Part shown: positions 34,494 through 43,354 of the stretch, one piece after another
Numbering within the stretch: the stretch's first letter is position 1
Layout of the letters: each line of letters starts with the position of its first letter
Assembly: GCF_028993635.1 (NCBI RefSeq)
Contig: NZ_CP118631.1
Location: forward strand, 6,200,001-6,264,000
From: Mucilaginibacter sp. SJ
GTDB taxonomy: Bacteria > Bacteroidota > Bacteroidia > Sphingobacteriales > Sphingobacteriaceae
Direction: 5' to 3'
Length of the DNA stretch: 64,000 bases
Translations under genes and position numbers: made by a program
Notes under the pieces: model-generated
What the model saw: only the letters and a program-made list of their open reading frames with translations
Databases searched by the model: none
Told to the model about the DNA's origin: nothing

Positions 34494-35540
34494 ATGGGTA
34501 AACCTTTACATAATAAAACTATGGATACCAATTGGATGCTTCAGTTGATCATTTCAGAAAAATATCGATTTCAACGTCATTTGTTTGTACTTGCATTTTG
34601 TATCGTTGTTTTGTATTACAGCCCGGCAGACTATGTAGAACCTTTCGAAAGCTACAATCGGCTGGTTATTTTTTTCCAGATAATTTTGTTGGCCTACAGC
34701 AATATGTATTTTTTTGTGCCTAAACTTTTATTCAAAAAAAGATACCTGAGTTATGGTCTTTCTGTGCTTTTAGGCATTATCCTTTCGTTCTACATTCATG
34801 AGTTTTTTGCTTATTATTTTAAGGCTGATTCACTGCCTTACCAGGATGACAGTATTAATTTTTTTACCTTTTCCTTTATGATCATGATGCTTATTGTTGC
34901 ATCGGCAGCAGTTAAAATATTCCAGCAGTGGATCTCTGATGCTCAACTGATCTATGAACTGGAACTGGCAAAAACTAATGCTGAACTGGAACAGCTCAAG
35001 AACCAGATCAATCCGCATTTCCTTTTTAATATGCTCAATAATGCCAATGTTTTAATTGAAGATGATCCTAAAAAAGCTTCACAGGTTTTGATGAAATTAA
35101 GTGACCTGTTGCGCTATCAGCTTTATGACAGCTCAAGAGATAAGGTTTTATTAACAGCAGAGATCCATTTTTTAGAAGATTTTCTGAACCTGGAAAAAGT
35201 CAGACGTGACAACTTTAACTTTTTAATATCTAAAGAAGGTGAACTGAGCGGTGTTCAGGTGTCGCCTTTATTATTTATTTCATTTGTTGAAAATGCTGTT
35301 AAACACAATAATGACTCAACGAAATCATCCTATGTTAATTTATTTTTCGATGTTCGCCCGACTGAGGTTTTTTTCAAATGCATAAACTCAAAACCCGCTG
35401 TAAAAGCAGTTAATAAATCCGGAGGATTAGGTCTGGACAATATTAAAAGAAGATTAGAACTCCTGTTCCCTTTTTCACATGATTTGAAAATAGAAGACAA
35501 TTCAGAAACATATTGCGTTACCTTAACTTTAAAATTATAA
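34494..35540 (+). CDS. LytS-type sensor histidine kinase
   Basis: A 348-residue inner-membrane kinase. Four transmembrane helices at about residues 30-145 are followed by a short coiled linker (YELELAKTNAELEQLKNQ) and a His_kinase domain with phospho-acceptor H175 in INPHFLFNMLNN. An ATP-binding half contains FVENAVKHN and GLGLDNIKRRL. This layout is the LytS/YehU class without a large periplasmic sensor, so the signal may be sensed in the membrane. It is followed one base later by its LytTR regulator and is divergent from the receptor operon. Confidence 0.93.
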   Translation: MGKPLHNKTMDTNWMLQLIISEKYRFQRHLFVLAFCIVVLYYSPADYVEPFESYNRLVIFFQIILLAYSNMYFFVPKLLFKKRYLSYGLSVLLGIILSFYIHEFFAYYFKADSLPYQDDSINFFTFSFMIMMLIVASAAVKIFQQWISDAQLIYELELAKTNAELEQLKNQINPHFLFNMLNNANVLIEDDPKKASQVLMKLSDLLRYQLYDSSRDKVLLTAEIHFLEDFLNLEKVRRDNFNFLISKEGELSGVQVSPLLFISFVENAVKHNNDSTKSSYVNLFFDVRPTEVFFKCINSKPAVKAVNKSGGLGLDNIKRRLELLFPFSHDLKIEDNSETYCVTLTLKL

Positions 35541-35541
35541 T

Positions 35542-36264
35542 ATGAACTGCATAATAGTAGATGATGAGCCATTGGCAAGAAAAGCAATCGAAAAGATGGT
35601 TTATCAGACAGATAATCTTGAAGCTATAGCTTCATTTAACGGAGCCGATGCTACAAGAGATTTTCTGACAAAAAATGCTGTTGATTTAGTATTTCTTGAT
35701 ATCCAAATGCCGGGAGTAAATGGAATTGAATTTGCCAGAAGTATTCCTAAAAAAACTTTAGTGGTGTTTACGACAGCTTTTCATGAATTTGCTTCTGAGA
35801 GTTATGAGGTCGACGCCATTGATTATTTAATCAAGCCTATAAAATTAGAACGCTTCCAAAAAGCAGTTGAAAAAGCACAAACCTATTGCAAATTATTCCA
35901 TACGGATTATATAAACAGTAATATAGAAAACATAAGTGATGATTATATTTTCGTAAGGGCAGAAAGAAGAATTCATAAAGTACATTTTAGTGACATCCTT
36001 TTTATCGAGGGGTTAAAAGATTATGTGGTTATTTATTTAGAAAATCAAAAAGTGATTACGCTGATGAACATCAAAACTATTCATGATTTAATTCCAAAAA
36101 GTTTCTTTGTCAGAGTTAGCAAATCTTACATCATCAATGTCAATAATATAGATTCAGTGGACAACAATACAGTGTATATTGGAAAAAATGAAATCCCAAT
36201 TGGAAATATATATAGAGATTTCTTTTTTAATGAATTTGTAACCAAAAAGATTTTGACCAAGTAA
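35542..36264 (+). CDS. LytTR-family response regulator
   Basis: A 240-residue regulator: receiver domain at residues 1-115 with acidic pocket DDE (7-9) and phospho-acceptor D53 in LVFLDIQMPG, then a LytTR DNA-binding domain at about residues 140-235 (FVRAERRIHKVHFSDILFIEGLKDYV and FVRVSKSYIINV). LytTR proteins bind promoter direct repeats through beta strands. It forms an operon with the sensor kinase. Its most likely target is the divergent receptor/DUF4249 operon, an inference from position. Confidence 0.95.
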   Translation: MNCIIVDDEPLARKAIEKMVYQTDNLEAIASFNGADATRDFLTKNAVDLVFLDIQMPGVNGIEFARSIPKKTLVVFTTAFHEFASESYEVDAIDYLIKPIKLERFQKAVEKAQTYCKLFHTDYINSNIENISDDYIFVRAERRIHKVHFSDILFIEGLKDYVVIYLENQKVITLMNIKTIHDLIPKSFFVRVSKSYIINVNNIDSVDNNTVYIGKNEIPIGNIYRDFFFNEFVTKKILTK

Positions 36265-36370
36265 TACAATCAAAAAAGCATAAACTATTTCAGGCCTAAG
36301 ATATATCGCTTTAGCTGACTTAGGAACCCCACATTGACCTTACCGCATGTTTTTTGGGAAGATTTCATTT

Positions 36371-37042
36371 TCATAGATATTTCCAAACAAAACCGTTCCA
36401 TTGTTTATACATTCCTTTAGCTACCTGGATAATGGCTTTATCTCCCAAATTTACCTGCCTGGATGCTTCCTTAATGCTTGGAAATTTTTTGATTAGGTTT
36501 CCTTCCAGATCATATTGTGCAACCGGCTTGCTGGTTGAATAGTTCTTTTTCCAGCCAGACCGGTCAGCTGTTTTAAGATAAGGGAGTACGCGGTCCCTTA
36601 GCACGGCCCGCTTTTGCTTTTCACTTTTGGTTACGAGCTTTAGATTGTCCGGGCTATTGTTGTATCCGTTATTATCTACATTAATCACATATAAGCCATT
36701 TTTCCTGTAATCCAGGTGCGGGTCAAGAAAGGTTAGATAAATGAGTCTCCGGGTATTGAAATAATATGCCCTGTTTTCGATAGTAAGTGTTACCCGTAGA
36801 TCGATCATGGGTTCACCCGTCACCAGGTTATTATTTTTATGAATGGATTGACTTAAAATACGGCCTTTTACAAATTGCGTATAAAGCCGGGGATGCCTGA
36901 TCGTCCGGTCCAGCGATTTTACCCTCCCAAGTGTGGAAGCCTGGTAAGAGCCTTCAAAACGAGGTACATCTTTCCAAACTTCACCGGGCAAATCAGCTAA
37001 TGATTTATTCAGGTAAATAGTATTGACATCTAAATCTGACAT
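36371..37042 (-). CDS. NUMOD4/HNH-type endonuclease-like protein
   Basis: A 223-residue protein with the modular build of free-standing homing-type endonucleases. An N-terminal NUMOD4 motif (EVWKDVPRFEGSYQASTLGR) is followed by an HNH-like middle with VDNNGYNNSPDNLKLVT and a C-terminal NUMOD1-like helix-turn (SKPVAQYDLEGNLIKKF and SIKEASRQVNL). The usual NH-ID pair at the start of the HNH core reads INVDNN, so the first catalytic histidine appears missing and the nuclease may be inactive. It is isolated, in the gap before the fibre/RHS operon. Confidence 0.75.
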   Translation of the reverse strand: MSDLDVNTIYLNKSLADLPGEVWKDVPRFEGSYQASTLGRVKSLDRTIRHPRLYTQFVKGRILSQSIHKNNNLVTGEPMIDLRVTLTIENRAYYFNTRRLIYLTFLDPHLDYRKNGLYVINVDNNGYNNSPDNLKLVTKSEKQKRAVLRDRVLPYLKTADRSGWKKNYSTSKPVAQYDLEGNLIKKFPSIKEASRQVNLGDKAIIQVAKGMYKQWNGFVWKYL

Positions 37043-37929
37043 GTTAATTTTTCAAAGTCTTGCAAATTCCGTTAACTGATCTTACATAAAAATAAAGCAT
37101 AAAGGCGTTTGCTTTGGTAGAATACAATGATAAAGAAAATTGAAAAATCTTCATATGATTCCTGATGCATCTTCAAATACGCTGTATCAACTATTCACAA
37201 ATAAAATTGATTTCTCTTTTATTGATGCCTTATTTGAGTAAAATTTATCCGTGCCGGTAGCAGGCCAAAATAATTAGCATCTAAACATGTGTGAAACCAA
37301 AGCAGAATTGGCATAACAGCTAAGAATGTTATACTCACGCAGTATATAAAGTCGCATATTGAAAATAACTTCCTGATTAATTTTCTCTCACTTTTCGTTT
37401 ATGATTTTGATTGATATTTAAAAATATTGCCCATAGCTATATTTTCAAATATAATTGTTGTTTTAACATTTTAATAATTAACATTGAATAATAAAAATGC
37501 TACTGCATCTGATTTTAAATGGCAGCCAGGCAGTAAGTAATAACAATAAACCTTAAACCTTTATCACAAAGTATATGAAAAAAACTTCTGATTCTTATTT
37601 TACTCCTGATCGTTTTTCCGGCGGCGAATTCTCCAAATATCTTTAACTACCGTGTTTCAAATTATCCCTCCTGGCTTGATGTGCCGGAAGAAACAGCCAT
37701 GAGCTGTAGGTAGTTTTTGCGAAGATCGATGGTGTTTGCTCTTATCCGGTGTATGCCCCAATAACGGCATATGCCTATTATCCCCAATAAGCATGATGAG
37801 CATAACAGACCTCTTTAAGGGATGGTTACAAGTAAATAATAATAACAACAAAGTATCAGGGGGTAAGACGAAAACATTTTCAAAACATAGAAAATCATTA
37901 CCCCGGCCAACAACATTTAAATAACCCTC
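37043..37929. other. Long intergenic region before the fibre/RHS operon
   Basis: Nearly 890 bp. The first 500 bp are AT-rich with no recognisable gene and probably include the operon promoter. A frameshifted secreted-protein relic begins at 37575. I saw no tRNA and no mobile-element ends. Confidence 0.55.
37575..37712 (+). pseudogene. Frameshifted start of a secreted-protein gene
   Basis: The ATG at 37575 is followed by a run of seven A. Read with six A, the frame becomes MKKLLILILLLIVFPAANS, a perfect signal peptide, and continues NIFNYRVSNYPSWLDVPEE before a stop near 37710. Read as given, it ends after 23 unlike codons. It precedes the six-gene operon by about 350 bp in the same direction and may be the remains of a lost first gene, or a sequencing or phase-variation change. 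Confidence 0.45.
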
Positions 37930-38748
37930 ATGAAAAGATTAACCTTAATCACAATCCTGTTCATTTTTATATCAAACTATCTTTTTGCACAATGGACAAC
38001 AAGCGGCACCACTATTTACAACAATAATACGGGCAATGTGGGGATTGGAACGACAAGCCCTAAAACCCTTTTAGACGTCGGCAAACCATTGAACCCCGGC
38101 GATGTAAGCGCCGTTTGGGCACGGCTGTCGGAGGGTAATACTACAGGCGGAGGTACGTATCTCGGTACCGTAGGCTATAACACGCAGCCGGGCGGAACGA
38201 TCACCGATTTGACGGATGTGAAAAGCTTTGCGATTGAGCACAGCTTTTACGGATCGACGAACAGCTCTATTAACTTTTTGAGAGGTGTAGGTATGATTGG
38301 AGGAAGCATTTCTTTCAATACTAACGACAATACTGAAAAGATGAGAATTTTATATAATGGGAATGTGGGTATTGGCATAACTCATCCACAAAATAAACTG
38401 GATGTGAACGGAACTATTCATGCAAAGTCTGTAAAGGTTGACTTGAATGGCTGGGCGGATTACGTGTTTAAGAAGGATTATCAGCTGCCATCATTAAGCA
38501 GCGTGAAAAGCTACATCGACCAAAACCACCATTTACCAGAGATTCCTTCAGAACAGGAAATGGTTAAGAATGGGCTTGATGTGAGTGAGATGAACAAGCT
38601 GTTAATGAAGAAAGTGGAAGAACTGACCCTCTACCTGATCGAAAAAGATCAGCAGGACGAGGAAAAGGACAAGGTCTTGGAAAACATGCAGAAACGAATC
38701 GCGCAGCTTGAAAAAAGCAACTCAAAATATAAAACACACAGAAAATGA
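37930..38748 (+). CDS. Secreted fibre-like protein 1 of the RHS operon
   Basis: A 272-residue exported protein. After a signal peptide ending FAQ, it has WTTSGTTIYNNNTGNVGIGTTSP, an opening typical of Bacteroidota tail-fibre-like surface proteins, and a second GNVGIGITHPQNKLDV block near residue 150. The last 100 residues form the module shared with the next gene (WADYVFKKDYQLPSLSS, then MNKLLMKKVEELTLYLIEK), followed by a charged coiled coil of about 40 residues. Its stop overlaps the next ATG by four bases. I infer a trimeric fibre or stalk component; no enzymatic residues are visible. Confidence 0.7.
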   Translation: MKRLTLITILFIFISNYLFAQWTTSGTTIYNNNTGNVGIGTTSPKTLLDVGKPLNPGDVSAVWARLSEGNTTGGGTYLGTVGYNTQPGGTITDLTDVKSFAIEHSFYGSTNSSINFLRGVGMIGGSISFNTNDNTEKMRILYNGNVGIGITHPQNKLDVNGTIHAKSVKVDLNGWADYVFKKDYQLPSLSSVKSYIDQNHHLPEIPSEQEMVKNGLDVSEMNKLLMKKVEELTLYLIEKDQQDEEKDKVLENMQKRIAQLEKSNSKYKTHRK

Positions 38749-39479
38749 AAAAAACTTTATTATCACTATCATTTTTATTCGCTACATCAATCGTAGCCCA
38801 TGCCCAATGGACTACCAATGGTACGGTAACAACGACCACGAATTCAGTTGCGATTGGCACTTCGACAGCCCCCGTTTCTGTATTCCAGGTTAATAGTGGC
38901 CCTTATAAATTTTCTGCTGGTAGTGCTCCACAGGGTGACCTAAATTATGGTACCTCGTACATTGGCTTCAATGCTGCGAGAATAGGAACTGCAGGATCCG
39001 CAAACTGGACAATTGAAGGGGACGGGTCACATAATGGCGGTGGAGTAATCTATACAGATATTTCAGGGAATATTTATTTAGTACCGCTCGTATCAACCGG
39101 AACTGGCTCAAGAACACTCACCGATCTCCAGATTAAGAGTGCGATTGCATTTAAGGTTGCCAACAACGGAGCTGTCTATGCAAAAGCGGTATCTGTGCAG
39201 ACAACGGGCTGGCCGGATTACGTGTTCAAAAAAGACTATGAACTACCGCCGTTAAGTGAACTAAAGAACTATGTCGACCAAAACCAGCACCTGCCGGGAA
39301 TACCATCAGCTGAGGAAATCGCCCAAAACGGGCAAAACCTGGGGGAGATGAACCGGCTGCTGCTCAAGAAAGTCGAAGAGCTGACTTTGTACCTGATCGA
39401 GAAAGATAAACAGGATAAAGAGCTAAGAGAACAGCTTGGTGAATTAAAAAAGCAAATGCAATTATTAAAAAAACGATAG
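38745..39479 (+). CDS. Secreted fibre-like protein 2 of the RHS operon
   Basis: A 244-residue paralogue of the preceding protein. Signal peptide MKKTLLSLSFLFATSIVAHA; then WTTNGTVTTTTNSVAIGTST and a middle beta-rich region unlike that of its neighbour. The C-terminal module (WPDYVFKKDYELPPLSEL, then MNRLLLKKVEELTLYLIEK) is closely similar to that of protein 1, ending in a lysine-rich coiled coil. Divergent middles with a constant tail suggest that the tail docks to a common partner. The next gene starts 13 bp later. Confidence 0.7.
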   Translation: MKKTLLSLSFLFATSIVAHAQWTTNGTVTTTTNSVAIGTSTAPVSVFQVNSGPYKFSAGSAPQGDLNYGTSYIGFNAARIGTAGSANWTIEGDGSHNGGGVIYTDISGNIYLVPLVSTGTGSRTLTDLQIKSAIAFKVANNGAVYAKAVSVQTTGWPDYVFKKDYELPPLSELKNYVDQNQHLPGIPSAEEIAQNGQNLGEMNRLLLKKVEELTLYLIEKDKQDKELREQLGELKKQMQLLKKR

Positions 39480-39492
39480 TCGATTCCTTATC

Positions 39493-42400
39493 ATGAAAAA
39501 AAGTTATTTGATCCTTGCAATGCTGTTTGCCGGTTATCGAGCTTCTGCACAAAATCCCAAAGTCACGCCGGTATCTCCTGAAGCATCCGCATTAGCGAAA
39601 ATGGTTAACTATCCTGTTAATTTAAACACGGGTATTCCAGATATTTCTATTCCGCTTTATAAAATAGAAAGTGGCGGTTTAACATTGCCAATAACACTGA
39701 ACTATCACTCCGGAGGTTTTAAAATCAATGAACGCTCTACAAACGTTGGTTTGGGCTGGTCCCTAAGCTGCGATCTGCAAATTACAAGGGCCATAAATGG
39801 ACTTGATGACATTCTGGGTACATCAACCGGTGGCGTTGGTTATATAGCCAATACAAAAATGAAAATTGGGCCAAGTCCCAATTATGCAGGTGATCCTTCA
39901 ATCGCTTATCCTTTAAATGATGGCAGTCGTAGCGCCTACGACTTAGCCGCTGGTCTTGTAGATGGTATGCCTGATAAGTTTAATTACAGATTACTCAACA
40001 AGTCAGGATCGTTTTATTTTCAAAAAGATCAATCTGGAAGCGGATATACGATAGTGCCGGTACCTTTCGACAATTTAAAAATAAGCTATGACAGTACCAA
40101 CGGCGGTTTTATTATTATTGATACAGACGGAACAAGCTATACTTTTGGCGGTTCAGCGGCGAGGGAATATTCAACTGCTGCTGATAATAATGTTACCGCC
40201 TGGAAATGTACCCAGATCGCAAACCCTACTAATACGGAGGTTATTTCATTTACCTACCAAAGTAAGTCGGCATTGAGGAATGTTATCGCCCAGGACCGGA
40301 TAGAGTATATCAACAATGAAAACCCTTGTTCTTTGAGAGGTAATGGATTTGATACACAATATATTCGCGCTGGTCAGGTAAGCCCTTCGATAGCAACTTA
40401 TGAAGCTTTAACTACACAATACCCATCTTATCGGCTGTCATCTCCCAGGTATACCGAGTATTTTGGATACCGGCCTGTGCAAGCGTTATTTCATTTGCCC
40501 GACCTGGACGCCCAAAACCAGGTGCTGGATAGAACATTTACTGTTAATCAGGGTAATATAGCTTCAACTTCAACCGCCGCAGGCCTGGCGCTATCCGCAA
40601 TCTCATTCAGGGGTGGCAATGTTACTTTTTCAGGTGCTGATCAACTATATTCAATTAGCATAAACGATGGAAATTCGGAAATAAGATCTTTCTCTTTTTT
40701 TCAGTCAAACGCTTTGCCGGTTAGCATTAACGGAGCAAGAACTGTGAACGGTGATAGTTTTACCGGCACTTACTATCTGGATTCTATTCAGGTAAAAAGC
40801 AACGGGGCTATTTTTGAACGTTATAACTTACAATATAAAGATAAATACTGTTTCGGTAATCACTTATCGGGTAAGGATGCCTGGGGATATCCTAATGATT
40901 ACACTATCGATAATTCCGCAGCAGCGGATCCTGCAAATTTCTGTAACTCCTGCGACCACACGATCTGGCTACCCGGCGCTGCAACAACTGTTCCGAACCA
41001 GCAAATTGTACAAAGGTTTCAAAAAGATATTTATGGGGGCTGTACTAATTCTGTAGATAACGTAACGTTTAAAATAGGTAACATTACAAATACTGAGAAG
41101 CCGTCGCTTTCAGGAGCGCAGCACGGGATATTAAAACGGATAGTTTATCCAACCGGTGGTTTTGTCGATTTTGATTTTGAATCCAATAAATATAAACAGT
41201 TAACAACGCCCGCTCAGGTGGTTAGGATGGGAGGTGGCCTTCGTGTCAGGTCAATAAATTACTACGACGGGAAGTCTGATTTACCTGTTAGTCAAAAATA
41301 TTATACTTATGGTGATTATGAAGACGGCATTGGCCTACTGTTAAACTTACCGAGCCGGAACTTTATTGATTCAAAATTTGAATATGATCCATATTCATAC
41401 AGCCAGACAATCTCTTACCTCTCAGGTCCTGGTTCTGCAAATTTGGGACAGGATTTTGCGCCGGTACCCATAGATTGCACTAGTATCGATTGTATGACCT
41501 TGCGATTTTCGGAAAAGAAAACCACTTATCTTCCCGCATCTTCTTTAGACAATACTTATTCAACAGGAGCCCCCATATATTATACTAAAGTAACAGAATA
41601 CAATAGCGACCTGGGTATAAAAACAGGTAAAAAGGTATCTGTTTTTTATAAACCGGATGCTTTTTCGCCTTATACCTATGGCCCCCAAAGTAAAGTTATA
41701 GGTACCAATATCGATGTGCTGCAAACCGACGGGTTAATGGGTGAATTAAAGTATATAAAAGATTATAAATATGAAAATGGAAAGTACCTTCCGCTGCATA
41801 GCAAAGAATATACATTTACAAAATATAGCCGTGATCAGATCAGGGTTGCTTACTCTTATTTTAATGTAATTTACCAGGTTTTGGGAGGGAATTATCAGGG
41901 AACTCCTAGTGATTTTTATCACAGCGGATATACTAACTATTATTCGAACAGCGAATTTATAACCGGCCAGTACGGAATACAAGTTGGCAGACTCCTGCTG
42001 TCTACAGAAACGGAAAAGTGGTATAGAAACTCGGATAGTACTTCTGTGGTTACTCAATATAGCTACGATGGGAACGGGCATATGCAGCCATCGGGGATCG
42101 TAACTACCAATAGCAAAGGCCAGCAGTTATCCAAATCGATCAAATATGCTTACGATTTTGTTGATCCGGTATACGTTCAGATGACGACAAATAATATGAT
42201 TAGTCTGCCAATAGAAGAAATTTTATCCAATACGACCTTAAACAAAGAGATATCGCGGACCAAAACAAATTATGGTTCAATAGCCATCCCGTCGGGGCCG
42301 ACCTTTATAGGGCCGCTTATCACAGAAAAGTCTGAAGGGGGCAATGCATTGTATACCGTGGCCACTTATGACAAATATGATCTGTACGCTAATATCTTAC

Positions 42401-43335
42401 AAGTTACAGGTATAGATAAGCAACCGATATCTTATTTATGGGGTTATAGTAGTAAATATCCGATTGCTGAAGTTAAAGGAACCACTTATGCCAATGTCGT
42501 TAACGCTGTAAATGCTACCAGTGTTAGCATAAGCACCCTGTTAAGTACTACCGATGAAACCCAATTGAGGAATACTATGAATTCGCTTAGAACAAGCTTG
42601 CCCAATACGCTCATAAACTCCTTTACTCATAAACCCCTGACAGGTATATCAAGCCAGACCGACCCTGCCGGGGTAATCAGTTACTATGAGTACGATCCAT
42701 TTGGTCGTTTAAGGCTCGTCCGGGATCAAAGCAATAATATCATAAGAAAACTAGATTATAAAATGCTTAACTCATCCTCATCATGGGCCAGTACCGCATT
42801 GTACGCCAATTATCCTATGATGGAAACCTACTACGGCACCTTATATGATGGCACAGCAGCTTCGCTTACCACTAATAAACTCTACAATTTAATATCGCCG
42901 GGGGGGAAATACACAACATATGATGCCTTCGGAGCAAATAACCTCGCCCGTGGAGGCAGCGTACTGGATTCCTTAAGTGTTTCTGTTTCACCTGCTAATT
43001 TAGCGAATATATCTATGACAAACTGGTCTCCGTCTGATCTGCCGGATCCGGGTTATGTACACCTTGACTTAATACAAAACGGGTCGGTTGTCTTTAGCAA
43101 AACATTCCCCCGAGACAGCAATAATAACGCTACCCATACTATAACATTTACCGTTCAAGCGGGGCAATACCAGGTAAGTTTAAGGCAGGAAAGCAACTTT
43201 CCGGGAGCCGTTTTGACATACCGTTTTGATAACGGGAGCGGAACACCTACAATTTTTTTAAATACAGCAGACACGATTAATCTCGTCTCCGGGCAGTCAT
43301 ACAACCTGATGCTGTATAACAACTACCCCCATTAA
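39493..43335 (+). CDS. Sec-exported YD/RHS-like protein (first half of a split RHS pair)
   Basis: A 1280-residue protein. Signal peptide MKKSYLILAMLFAGYRASAQ is followed by PVNLNTGIPDISIPLYKIESG and INERSTNVGLGWSLS, the SpvB-like opening of RHS and TcB-type proteins. The middle is long and beta-rich with spaced tyrosine/aspartate strands. A YD repeat (YYEYDPFGRLRLVRDQSNNI) appears near residue 1075. The end is a beta-sandwich-like region instead of the RHS core, so no toxin tip is present here. It directly precedes the second RHS protein (19 bp), and the two together are about the size of a whole RHS shell. Confidence 0.8.
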   Translation: MKKSYLILAMLFAGYRASAQNPKVTPVSPEASALAKMVNYPVNLNTGIPDISIPLYKIESGGLTLPITLNYHSGGFKINERSTNVGLGWSLSCDLQITRAINGLDDILGTSTGGVGYIANTKMKIGPSPNYAGDPSIAYPLNDGSRSAYDLAAGLVDGMPDKFNYRLLNKSGSFYFQKDQSGSGYTIVPVPFDNLKISYDSTNGGFIIIDTDGTSYTFGGSAAREYSTAADNNVTAWKCTQIANPTNTEVISFTYQSKSALRNVIAQDRIEYINNENPCSLRGNGFDTQYIRAGQVSPSIATYEALTTQYPSYRLSSPRYTEYFGYRPVQALFHLPDLDAQNQVLDRTFTVNQGNIASTSTAAGLALSAISFRGGNVTFSGADQLYSISINDGNSEIRSFSFFQSNALPVSINGARTVNGDSFTGTYYLDSIQVKSNGAIFERYNLQYKDKYCFGNHLSGKDAWGYPNDYTIDNSAAADPANFCNSCDHTIWLPGAATTVPNQQIVQRFQKDIYGGCTNSVDNVTFKIGNITNTEKPSLSGAQHGILKRIVYPTGGFVDFDFESNKYKQLTTPAQVVRMGGGLRVRSINYYDGKSDLPVSQKYYTYGDYEDGIGLLLNLPSRNFIDSKFEYDPYSYSQTISYLSGPGSANLGQDFAPVPIDCTSIDCMTLRFSEKKTTYLPASSLDNTYSTGAPIYYTKVTEYNSDLGIKTGKKVSVFYKPDAFSPYTYGPQSKVIGTNIDVLQTDGLMGELKYIKDYKYENGKYLPLHSKEYTFTKYSRDQIRVAYSYFNVIYQVLGGNYQGTPSDFYHSGYTNYYSNSEFITGQYGIQVGRLLLSTETEKWYRNSDSTSVVTQYSYDGNGHMQPSGIVTTNSKGQQLSKSIKYAYDFVDPVYVQMTTNNMISLPIEEILSNTTLNKEISRTKTNYGSIAIPSGPTFIGPLITEKSEGGNALYTVATYDKYDLYANILQVTGIDKQPISYLWGYSSKYPIAEVKGTTYANVVNAVNATSVSISTLLSTTDETQLRNTMNSLRTSLPNTLINSFTHKPLTGISSQTDPAGVISYYEYDPFGRLRLVRDQSNNIIRKLDYKMLNSSSSWASTALYANYPMMETYYGTLYDGTAASLTTNKLYNLISPGGKYTTYDAFGANNLARGGSVLDSLSVSVSPANLANISMTNWSPSDLPDPGYVHLDLIQNGSVVFSKTFPRDSNNNATHTITFTVQAGQYQVSLRQESNFPGAVLTYRFDNGSGTPTIFLNTADTINLVSGQSYNLMLYNNYPH

Positions 43336-43354
43336 AATAGCAGTAAAGTCAATA

